A stretch of DNA of 34,328 bases from Wenzhouxiangella sp. Its GTDB lineage: Bacteria; Pseudomonadota; Gammaproteobacteria; Xanthomonadales; Wenzhouxiangellaceae. Below the pieces are notes generated by a model, which made no database searches, was not told the origin of the DNA, and saw nothing but the letters and a program-made list of their open reading frames with translations. A program made the position numbers and the translations under genes. Positions 9,436 to 16,415 of the stretch are shown here, in pieces (within the stretch, counting starts at the first letter, position 1; the number at the start of each line of letters is the position of its first letter). The stretch lies in NCBI GenBank assembly GCA_007135355.1, contig SLJA01000002.1:1-34328 (forward strand). Reading direction: 5' to 3'.

Positions 9436-10557
9436 ATGAGCGAGAAGAAAACCGCTGCGGGCCTGCGCGGCCAGTCGGCAGGGCAGACGTCGATCTGTAC
9501 CGTTGGTGCCGCTGGAAACAGCCTGCGTTATCGTGGCTATGCTGTTGATGATCTTGCCGAAAATGCCACTTTCACCGAAGTTGCCCACCTGATTCTCAAG
9601 GGCAACCTGCCCAACCGAGACGAACTGGCGACTTATACCGAGCGCCTGAAATCACTGCGTGGTCTGCCGCGGGCGCTCAAGGACGTGCTTGAGCGGATTC
9701 CGGCCGATACCCATCCCATGGACGTCATGCGCACCGGGTGCTCGTTCCTTGGCAATCTTGAGCCGGAGGAGGACTTTTCCCAGCAGCAGGATGTGTCCGA
9801 CCGCTTGCTGGCGGCCTTCCCGTCGATCATCGCCTACTGGTATCGGTACAGTCACGACGGTGTGCGCATTGACGTGGAAACGGACGATGACGGAATTGGC
9901 GGGCATTTTCTGCACTTGCTGCGCGGCGACAAACCGAATGAACTGCACGCCCGGGTCATGGATGTCTCGCTCACCCTGTACGCCGAGCACGAGTTCAATG
10001 CCTCGACTTTCACTGCCCGGGTCTGTGCTTCGACCCTGTCGGACCTCCACTCTTGCGTCACCGGGGCGATCGGTTCGCTCAGAGGACCGCTGCACGGCGG
10101 CGCCAACGAGGCCGCCATGGCCATGTTGGAAGTCTACGGTTCGGCGGAAGAGGCGCGGGAAGACGTGCTGCGCAAGCTGGCCGCCAAGGAAAAGATCATG
10201 GGCTTCGGCCACGCGGTCTATCGTGAAAGAGATCCGCGTAACGCCATCATCCGCGAATGGTCGCGCAAACTGGCGGCCGACGTCGGTGATACCGTATTGT
10301 TCCCGGTTTCTGAAATCGTGGAAAAGACCCTCTGGGAAGAAAAGCGGCTGTTCGCCAACGCCGATTTCTACCACGCCTCGGCCTATCACTTTATGGGGAT
10401 CCCAACGGGTCTGTTCACTCCGATTTTCGTCATGTCCCGAGTCACCGGCTGGTGCGCCCACATCATGGAACAACGGGCCAACAACCGCATCATCCGGCCC
10501 AGCGCCGACTACATTGGACCCGAAGACCGCCCCGTCCCGCCGATTGATCAGCGTTGA
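9436..10557 (+). CDS. prpC: 2-methylcitrate synthase
   Basis: PrpC condenses propionyl-CoA with oxaloacetate to 2-methylcitrate. The 373-aa protein is the short type typical of PrpC rather than the longer GltA. It begins AAGLRGQSAGQTSICTVG and has the citrate-synthase residues: His220 in GPLHGGANEAAM, His259 in GFGHAVYRERDPR, and Asp310 in ADFYHASAY. The start at 9436 has AAGGAG in front; the longer reading frame from 9298 overlaps prpB and has no conserved sequence. It follows prpB by four bases. Neither prpD nor acnD/prpF follows; instead a repeat and a convergent gene do, so the dehydratase must be encoded elsewhere. Confidence 0.95.
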   Translation: MSEKKTAAGLRGQSAGQTSICTVGAAGNSLRYRGYAVDDLAENATFTEVAHLILKGNLPNRDELATYTERLKSLRGLPRALKDVLERIPADTHPMDVMRTGCSFLGNLEPEEDFSQQQDVSDRLLAAFPSIIAYWYRYSHDGVRIDVETDDDGIGGHFLHLLRGDKPNELHARVMDVSLTLYAEHEFNASTFTARVCASTLSDLHSCVTGAIGSLRGPLHGGANEAAMAMLEVYGSAEEAREDVLRKLAAKEKIMGFGHAVYRERDPRNAIIREWSRKLAADVGDTVLFPVSEIVEKTLWEEKRLFANADFYHASAYHFMGIPTGLFTPIFVMSRVTGWCAHIMEQRANNRIIRPSADYIGPEDRPVPPIDQR

Positions 10558-10596
10558 AGCGCCGTCGTTGCTGCCTTTAGGGCCGGGAGGTTTTCT

Positions 10597-10723
10597 AACC
10601 GCAGATGAACGCGGATGAAAAGAAGGGCGTCTGCACCAGGGCGTCAACGTAGACAGCGGACATCAGCGGCTCGCTGGGGTCTTCAGTAGCTTTATCTGCG
10701 TTTATCCGCGTTCATCTGCGGTT
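10597..10723. repeat. Palindromic intergenic repeat made of 10-bp TTYATCYGCG units
   Basis: The 20 bases at 10597-10616 are the perfect reverse complement of 10704-10723. The right arm consists of three tandem 10-bp units, TTTATCTGCG (10691-10700), TTTATCCGCG (10701-10710) and TTCATCTGCG (10711-10720). The left arm holds two units in the opposite sense, CGCAGATGAA and CGCGGATGAA (10600-10619). About 87 bases without obvious coding content lie between the arms. It sits between the ends of prpC and the DUF502 gene, which converge. It may be a dispersed repeat and could also act as a two-way terminator hairpin; neither is proven. Confidence 0.7.
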
Positions 10724-10760
10724 TAATTCCATAAGCATAGACACTGGGATTGCTGAACGC

Positions 10761-11360
10761 TCAGCTTCGCCGCGTCATCCCCGCCGTCAGGATCAGCCGA
10801 ACGGCGTCTTCGAACGGCATGTCGACCGGCTCGCACCAGTCCTTGGGTACGAACAGCATGTAGCCGGCAATCTGGTAGCTCAGCGGCAGGTAGACGGCGA
10901 CTTCGCCGTCCTGGCCGAACGGCAGGCTGGAAAAATCCTCGCGGGTGATGAAGCCGAGCAGGGAGTAGCCGGAAGGGTGGCGGACCAGGACCACCTGGTT
11001 GAACTTTTCGCCCTTGTCGCCGGCAAAATATTCGACGAAGTCCTTGGTGGCGCGGAACACCGATTTGACCACCGGCATGCGGTCCAGAATGGCTTCGCCG
11101 AAGTCGATCAACTTGCGGAACAGATAGACCTGGCTGAGCAGGCCGATCAGAATGACCAGCACGATGCCCAGCACCAGCCCCATGCCGCGGATGTAAAAAG
11201 AGTCGGGCAGCACAAACTGGATCATCGAGCCGAACGAATCTTCAGCAATCCCGGCCAGCCAGAACACGATAATCAGGGTCAGCGCGATCGGGATGATCGT
11301 CGCTAGGCCCTTGAGGAACAGCCGCACCAGGGCGGCGAAACGGTGGTCCTCAGAGCTCAT
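10761..11360 (-). CDS. DUF502 family inner-membrane protein
   Basis: This 199-aa protein matches the DUF502 pattern. An N-terminal membrane segment (LVRLFLKGLATIIPIALTLIIVFWLAG) is followed by a second one (GMGLVLGIVLVILIGLLSQVYLF). A conserved soluble part then reads ILDRMPVVKSVFRATKDFVEYFAGDKGEKFNQVVLVRHP and continues with GYSLLGFITRED. The family is widespread in bacteria and plants and has no agreed function. Its start overlaps the end of the upstream small gene by 11 bases, so the two are surely co-transcribed. Its 3' end faces prpC across a palindromic repeat. Confidence 0.88.
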   Translation of the reverse strand: MSSEDHRFAALVRLFLKGLATIIPIALTLIIVFWLAGIAEDSFGSMIQFVLPDSFYIRGMGLVLGIVLVILIGLLSQVYLFRKLIDFGEAILDRMPVVKSVFRATKDFVEYFAGDKGEKFNQVVLVRHPSGYSLLGFITREDFSSLPFGQDGEVAVYLPLSYQIAGYMLFVPKDWCEPVDMPFEDAVRLILTAGMTRRS

Positions 11361-11559
11361 CGAACTTGCGTCTCAGCACGTCGCGCTGGTCGGTAACGAT
11401 GCGTTCCAGGGTTTCAACCCGATCGCGCAAATCATCCAGCGTGGCCTGGATGCGCTCGGTGTCTTCGGGCGGGCGGCGACGCGCCTCCAGCCACTTCTTG
11501 GAAATCTCGGTCAGCGCAATAATGGCCATGATGGCGACGGCGGCAGAGAAAACGTTCAT
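11350..11559 (-). CDS. Small membrane-anchored coiled-coil protein
   Basis: This 69-aa protein has an N-terminal membrane helix (VFSAAVAIMAIIALTEISKK) followed by a charged heptad-like helix (ERIQATLDDLRDRVETLERIVTDQRDVLRRKFDEL). The layout resembles PspB-type and similar small envelope proteins, but no family motif proves it. A GGAGTCCCACC segment precedes the ATG on the minus strand. The gene ends inside the DUF502 start, which suggests a shared task at the inner membrane. No function is assigned. Confidence 0.72.
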   Translation of the reverse strand: MNVFSAAVAIMAIIALTEISKKWLEARRRPPEDTERIQATLDDLRDRVETLERIVTDQRDVLRRKFDEL

Positions 11560-11612
11560 GGTGGGACTCCGATCGTTCCATGGTCTTGGGCCACCTTATT
11601 ATGACGCCGCCG

Positions 11613-12692
11613 TCAGGGCAGTGTTTCAGGGAGACCGGATTCCTCGCCGCGATCGATGGCCAGAGCCTGGTCGGGTTCCACGCTAACCCGTTCCATGAGG
11701 TAGCACAGGCAGTCATTGCGTACCACGAATTCATCCGTGGTCAGCATGGCCGGCATCAGCGGACGGCGGGTCAGAATCTGACCCTTTTCGAGCATAAAGC
11801 AATCTTCAGACAGGTCGTGGCCGTCGTGGCTGCGGGCGCGCAGGAGCAGTTCCGGCTCTGTCGGCACCGATGCCAGGCGGGTACCCGGGGGTAACTCGCG
11901 GAAATTCATCCGATCCAGATCGGCCGGCAGCAGCAGTTGGCTGATCCCGTCGGCGCCGGTAAAACTGAACTCGACTTCTTCGGGGACGGTCACAGTGGCG
12001 AACATGCTGTACAGCTCCAGGTCTTCGGGCGTAGGCATGCTGTCGGGTATTTCACTAAGGCTCAGAATCGCGTCTAGATAAGCCAGGGCATGGTCGCTGC
12101 CGTCAGCCTGACCGGACAATCCGCATTCCAGGGTCAGTGCCGGGCAGAACTCGCCGAAGGCCATAGACTGCACGCCGCGCGGCTCGGTGAAGTAGATCAC
12201 CGTGCGAGAAAAACGGGCAGCCAGGTTGAGCCGGCGTGGCTCGATGCGATTAACGGCCGCGTAATGCGGGTTCAGACCGGTGTTGTTATGAATATCAATG
12301 CTTGCAAATGGTTTTCGCAAACGAACATGCTCGGTGACCTCGGCAAAGATATCGTGCCAGATGGTCGGCACCGAGTCCGACCCCGGCCAGCATCGATTGA
12401 AGTCCGGTTGGTCGGCGAGGTGACGGCGGTTGCGCGCGGCGGCCCGTACGTTGCCGATGAACAGAATCAGGCTGCGCGGCAGTGGATCCCGCTGATAGCG
12501 GCTTTTCAGCAAGCGGCGCACCGCATCCCAGCCGGACACTTCGTTGCCGTGCTGCAGCACGGCAACAAACAGCGGCTGCGGGCGTCGACCGGGCAGGTGG
12601 ATCAGGGTCGGGCCGTCAATGATTTCGTTCAGGCTTGCGGCATCCCGATCAAGCAGGCCGTCGGGCAAATGGTCCAGTATCAGCGGCTTCAT
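11613..12692 (-). CDS. AstE/AspA-like M14 zinc hydrolase (succinylglutamate desuccinylase/aspartoacylase family)
   Basis: This 359-aa protein has the zinc carboxypeptidase core of the AstE/AspA family. LQHGNEVSG supplies His48 and Glu51, and SIDIHNNTG supplies the third ligand His135. DFNRCWPG (Asn99-Arg100) would bind the substrate carboxylate, and LECGLSG holds the likely catalytic Glu189. The family removes acyl groups from N-acyl amino acids or acts on related amides. No arginine-succinyltransferase genes are near, so true AstE is not supported and the substrate is open. AAAGGA precedes the ATG on the minus strand. The last third (after about residue 240) forms an added beta domain, as in aspartoacylases. 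Confidence 0.85.
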   Translation of the reverse strand: MKPLILDHLPDGLLDRDAASLNEIIDGPTLIHLPGRRPQPLFVAVLQHGNEVSGWDAVRRLLKSRYQRDPLPRSLILFIGNVRAAARNRRHLADQPDFNRCWPGSDSVPTIWHDIFAEVTEHVRLRKPFASIDIHNNTGLNPHYAAVNRIEPRRLNLAARFSRTVIYFTEPRGVQSMAFGEFCPALTLECGLSGQADGSDHALAYLDAILSLSEIPDSMPTPEDLELYSMFATVTVPEEVEFSFTGADGISQLLLPADLDRMNFRELPPGTRLASVPTEPELLLRARSHDGHDLSEDCFMLEKGQILTRRPLMPAMLTTDEFVVRNDCLCYLMERVSVEPDQALAIDRGEESGLPETLP

Positions 12693-12711
12693 GCGTTATC
12701 CTTTGGGGCCA

Positions 12712-12723
12712 AGCTTATAAGCT
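12712..12723. promoter_or_regulatory. Palindromic AT-rich box with a -10 hexamer on both strands
   Basis: AGCTTATAAGCT is a perfect 12-bp palindrome in the region between the divergent M14 hydrolase and ABC genes. On the minus strand it gives TATAAG at 12719-12714, predicting a start near 12707 and a 15-base leader with AAAGGA before the ATG at 12692. On the plus strand it gives the same hexamer and a leader of about 140 bases. A nearer plus-strand alternative is CACAAT at 12852-12857. No clear -35 boxes are seen. Confidence 0.4.
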
Positions 12724-12869
12724 AACCCAACGTGGCCGGTCTGCGAGTTTTGATGTCTGGATCGGCGATGGCACGAGTACCCAGGAAAGTGCTTGAATGT
12801 CCCTGACGCCATCCCCATCCGACCATCGGAAGCCTTACGGCGCGATGCTTTCACAATGAGTTACCTGAC

Positions 12870-13796
12870 ATGATTCGTGCTCAATCCTTGACCCGGCGTT
12901 ATGGACCGCTGCTGGCGGTGGATAATCTGTCGTTTGAAGTCGAGCCTGGAACCATCCTCGGTTTTCTGGGGCCCAACGGCGCCGGCAAATCCACCACCAT
13001 GAAAATGCTGACCGGTTTTCTTGAACCGACCAGCGGCAGCGCGCAGATCTTCGGTCACGATATCCGAAATGACGGTCTCGCGGCGCGGCGCCGGCTTGGC
13101 TATCTGCCGGAGGGAGCGCCGCTGTATGGGGAGCTCAGCGTCGAACGATTTCTGAGCTTCGTTGCCGAAGCACGCGGATTTCGCGGGGACGAACTGCGTC
13201 GGCGCCGGCACGCTGCCATTGATCGACTGAACCTCGGCGAGGTGGCCGGCCAGACCATAGAAACCCTGTCCAAGGGGTTCAAGCGGCGTGTGGGCATCGC
13301 TCAGGCGATTCTGCACGATCCGCCCGCGTTGATCCTGGATGAGCCCACCGATGGACTCGATCCCAACCAGAAACACGAGGTGCGCAGGTTGATCAGCGAG
13401 ATGTCCAGCGACAAGATCATGATCATTTCCACCCACATTCTCGAAGAAGTCGATGCGCTGTGTACCCGCGCCATGATCATTGCCCGAGGCCGCCTGCTGG
13501 CCGACGATTCGCCGGAAGGCTTGTTAAAGCGTTCACGCTATCACAACGCCGTCACCCTGGTGCTCGACGACCTTCAGGTTGCGGCGTCGCGCCTGGGCGA
13601 ACTTTCCGAGGCCGCGGAGGTTGAAGTCAGGCGCGGCAGGTTGACGATCTTCCCTAGTGGTCGCGGCGACCTGTTTGAGGCGGTAACTCGCGTGGTGCGT
13701 GAATCGGGTTGGCAAGTTTCCCAGATCCAGCTCGAGTCAGGCCGGCTGGACGAGGTTTTCCGCACCGTGACCGGTGCCCCAGAGCGTGCGGCGTGA
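12870..13796 (+). CDS. ABC transporter ATP-binding protein (GldA-like) of a GldFG/DUF4340 cassette
   Basis: This 308-aa ATPase drives the transporter encoded downstream. It carries Walker A GPNGAGKST (residues 34-42), signature LSKGFKRR (133-140), Walker B LILDEPTDGLDP (about 154-165) and the H-loop His189. A C-terminal extension of about 90 residues is typical of ATPases paired with ABC-2-type permeases. Genes for a GldF-like permease, a GldG-like membrane protein and a DUF4340 protein follow in order, all on the plus strand. In Bacteroidetes the GldAFG homologues are tied to gliding, but this cassette is found in many non-gliding proteobacteria and its cargo is unknown. The start codon has only a weak ribosome site. 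Confidence 0.92.
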   Translation: MIRAQSLTRRYGPLLAVDNLSFEVEPGTILGFLGPNGAGKSTTMKMLTGFLEPTSGSAQIFGHDIRNDGLAARRRLGYLPEGAPLYGELSVERFLSFVAEARGFRGDELRRRRHAAIDRLNLGEVAGQTIETLSKGFKRRVGIAQAILHDPPALILDEPTDGLDPNQKHEVRRLISEMSSDKIMIISTHILEEVDALCTRAMIIARGRLLADDSPEGLLKRSRYHNAVTLVLDDLQVAASRLGELSEAAEVEVRRGRLTIFPSGRGDLFEAVTRVVRESGWQVSQIQLESGRLDEVFRTVTGAPERAA

Positions 13797-13802
13797 GTCA
13801 AT

Positions 13803-13831
13803 CTGGATGAGTAACGAAGCTGGATGAGTAA
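13803..13831 (+). repeat. Duplicated start region with a six-codon upstream ORF
   Basis: CTGGATGAGTAA occurs twice, at 13803-13814 and 13820-13831, 17 bases apart. The second copy holds the ATG of the permease. The first copy holds an out-of-frame ATG (13807) that opens a six-codon ORF (MSNEAG), whose stop overlaps the true ATG. The layout could couple translation; it may equally be a chance 17-bp duplication. Confidence 0.45.
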
Positions 13832-14558
13832 TTTAAGCGTTGTTCTGAAGCGGGAACTGGCGAGCTACTTTGCCACGCCGGTCGCCTACGTTTTTATCGT
13901 GATCTACCTGATCATGTCGGCTGTTTTCACGTTTTACCTGGGTGGGTTTTTCGAACGCGAGATCGCCGATCTGGAGCCCTTTTTTCGCTTCCACCCCTGG
14001 CTGTACTTGTTCCTGGTGCCGGCCATCGGCATGCGTTTATGGGCTGAAGAGCGCAAATTCGGCACCGTCGAGCTGCTGTTGACCTTACCCATCACCGCGA
14101 CCGAAGCTGTACTGGGGAAGTTTCTGGCTGCCTGGTTGTTCATCGGTCTGGCCTTGGTGCTGACCTTTCCCATCTGGATTACGGTCAACATTCTCGGTGA
14201 CCCGGATAACGGCGTCATTGTGGCGGCCTACCTGGGCAGCTGGTTGATGGCAGGCGGCTTTCTGGCGATCAGTGCCTGCTTGTCGGCCGCCACCCGCACC
14301 CAGGTCGTGGCCTTCATCCTGTCGGTGGTGGTCTGCTTTCTGTTTTTGCTGTCGGGTTTGCCGATGGTGCTGGACTTGTTCCGCGGCTGGTTGCCGCAGG
14401 CGATCATCGACGGGATCGCCAACCTCAGCTTTCTGGTGCACTTTACGTCCATTTCGCGTGGCGTTCTGGATGTTCGCGATCTGCTGTATTTCGTGCTGGT
14501 GATTGGTTTCTGGCTTGCCGCCAACCGAGTTGTGCTGGAACTGAAAAAGGCGGATTGA
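13824..14558 (+). CDS. ABC-2-type permease (GldF-like)
   Basis: This 244-aa integral membrane protein has six predicted helices. They include YVFIVIYLIMSAVFTFYLGGFF near the N-terminus, FLVPAIGMRLWAEERKFGTVELLLTLPI, FLAAWLFIGLALVLTFPIW, AFILSVVVCFLFLLSGLPMVL and LLYFVLVIGFWLAANRVVL. The segment RLWAEERKFGTVELLLTLPIT is the conserved loop of ABC-2 permeases that meets the ATPase. It lies 27 bases after the ATPase gene and ends three bases before the GldG-like gene. It would form the membrane pore of the complex; what is moved is unknown. Confidence 0.9.
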   Translation: MSNLSVVLKRELASYFATPVAYVFIVIYLIMSAVFTFYLGGFFEREIADLEPFFRFHPWLYLFLVPAIGMRLWAEERKFGTVELLLTLPITATEAVLGKFLAAWLFIGLALVLTFPIWITVNILGDPDNGVIVAAYLGSWLMAGGFLAISACLSAATRTQVVAFILSVVVCFLFLLSGLPMVLDLFRGWLPQAIIDGIANLSFLVHFTSISRGVLDVRDLLYFVLVIGFWLAANRVVLELKKAD

Positions 14559-14561
14559 GCA

Positions 14562-16415
14562 ATGAAAAACTGGTATTCGACAAGCGCGCTCATTTTGCTG
14601 GCCATTCTGTTCCTGGCTCTGACCATGTTGTCCGGCACCTTCCTGACCGGCGCCCGCCTGGATCTGACCCAGCAGCGTCTGTACACCTTGAGTCCCGGCA
14701 CCATCAACCTGTTGCGAGCCATTGATGAGCCGGTGACCATCGAGTTCTTTTTCAGCGAAGGCGCGAGTAGCGAACTGCCCATGGTGCGCAATTTTGCCCG
14801 CCGGGTGCAGGAACTGCTCGACGAGATGGCCCGCCATGCCAATGGCGGGTTGCAAGTGCGACGAATTGACCCGCGTCCGTTCAGTGAAGAAGAGGACAGG
14901 GCGGTGCTCATGGGCCTGCAGGGCGTTCCGGTCGGCGCTGGGGGCGATACGCTCTATCTGGGTCTGGTCGGCACCAACATGATCGACGGTCGCGAGGTCT
15001 TGCCGTTCGTTTCGCCGGCCCGTGAGTCCTTTCTTGAGTATGAGTTGGCCCGCATGATCTATATCCTCAGCCAGCCGTCACGCCCAAGGGTCGGCCTGCT
15101 GTCTGCCTTGCCGATGGACGGTGGAATGGATTTTCAGACGGGCCGGACGCTGGAGCCATGGGCCATTTACGAGGAAATCCAGGAGCTGTTCGAGGTTGAA
15201 ACGATTGACATCGGGGCCGCTGCATTGCCGGAAGACCTGGACGTTCTGGTCCTCGTTCATCCGCGCAACCTGGAGCCGGAGCTGTTGAGCGATATCGAGC
15301 GCTTCATGCTGGCGGGAGGGCGTCTGCTGGCCTTCCTGGATCCGCATGCCGAGGCCGACCCAGGTCCGGACCCGACCGATCCCATGGGCGCGATGACGGC
15401 GGATGTGTACTCCACTCTGGAACCGCTGCTGGAGGCTTGGGGCATCCTGTTTTCCGTTGACGACTTCGTTGTTGACCTCGGGTTGGCCTTGCAGGTCGGG
15501 TTACAACAGGGTCAGCCGCCGGTGCGTCATCCGGCCATTTTGGGTGTGACGGCTGATCACATGAGCCGAGATGACGTTATTACCGGCGAACTGGAGGTCA
15601 TCAATATGGCCTCGGTAGGTTGGTTCGAGCTGCATGAAGACAGTTCGCTGAGCAAGGTTCCGCTGCTGTTCAGTAGCCGCAGTGCCGATCGTCTGGACAC
15701 CGAGCGGCTGCGTTTTCTGTCTGACCCCGGCCTGCTCGCCGATGAGATGGGCGCAACCGGGGAGCGTCACGTCTTCGCGGCACGGTTCAGCGGCGAGGTG
15801 GATGCTGTATTGACTCGCGAGGACCACAACGGGTTGCCGCGCGGCAATATTCAGGCCATATTGGTGGCTGACACCGATTTCCTCAGTGATCGCTTCTGGG
15901 TGCAGCGCCAGCGCTTTTTCGGTACGACGCTACTGGATCCGTTCGCCAATAATGCGGATTTTGTCATCAATGCCATCGACAATCTGCTCGGCAACGCGGA
16001 TTTGATCAGTGTGCGCAGCCGCGGCACTTCATTGCGGCCGTTTACGCTGGTGGATGAACTGCGCCGCTCCGCGGAACAACGACTGCGTGTGACCGAGCAG
16101 CGCCTGGAGGCGGAACTGGCCGAAACCGAACGTCGTCTGGGTGAACTGCAGGAAGCGCGCGGCGATGCCGATCTGGCCGTGTTGACCGCGCAGCAAGAAG
16201 CCGAAATCGATCGTTTCATTGCCCAGCGCGTCGAGCTGCGTCAACAACTGCGCCAGGTGCGGCGCGATCTTGATCGTGACATCGAGGCTCTGGGAACCCG
16301 GGTCAAGGCCATCAATATCGCCCTCATGCCCATCATGGTGACCCTGTTTGCCTTGTGGATGAGTTGGCGCCGGCGGCGCGCTTTCAGGCGGCGCCAGGAT
16401 GGCATGAATCCATGA
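14562..16415 (+). CDS. GldG-like ABC-associated membrane protein
   Basis: This 617-aa protein has an N-terminal membrane anchor (ALILLAILFLALTMLSGTFL), then the family pattern GARLDLTQQRLYTLSPGTINLLRAIDEPVTIEFFFSEG and the core GREVLPFVSPARESFLEYELARMIYILSQPSRPRVGLLSALPMDGG. A Rossmann-like part with DVLVLVHPRNLEPELLSDIERFMLAGGRLLAFLDP follows. Near the C-terminus is a charged coiled coil (about residues 500-585) and a last membrane helix (AINIALMPIMVTLFALWMSW). GldG proteins accompany GldF permeases; most of the chain would lie outside the cytoplasm. It overlaps the next gene by the ATGA sequence, so the two are translated together. Confidence 0.88.
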   Translation: MKNWYSTSALILLAILFLALTMLSGTFLTGARLDLTQQRLYTLSPGTINLLRAIDEPVTIEFFFSEGASSELPMVRNFARRVQELLDEMARHANGGLQVRRIDPRPFSEEEDRAVLMGLQGVPVGAGGDTLYLGLVGTNMIDGREVLPFVSPARESFLEYELARMIYILSQPSRPRVGLLSALPMDGGMDFQTGRTLEPWAIYEEIQELFEVETIDIGAAALPEDLDVLVLVHPRNLEPELLSDIERFMLAGGRLLAFLDPHAEADPGPDPTDPMGAMTADVYSTLEPLLEAWGILFSVDDFVVDLGLALQVGLQQGQPPVRHPAILGVTADHMSRDDVITGELEVINMASVGWFELHEDSSLSKVPLLFSSRSADRLDTERLRFLSDPGLLADEMGATGERHVFAARFSGEVDAVLTREDHNGLPRGNIQAILVADTDFLSDRFWVQRQRFFGTTLLDPFANNADFVINAIDNLLGNADLISVRSRGTSLRPFTLVDELRRSAEQRLRVTEQRLEAELAETERRLGELQEARGDADLAVLTAQQEAEIDRFIAQRVELRQQLRQVRRDLDRDIEALGTRVKAINIALMPIMVTLFALWMSWRRRRAFRRRQDGMNP

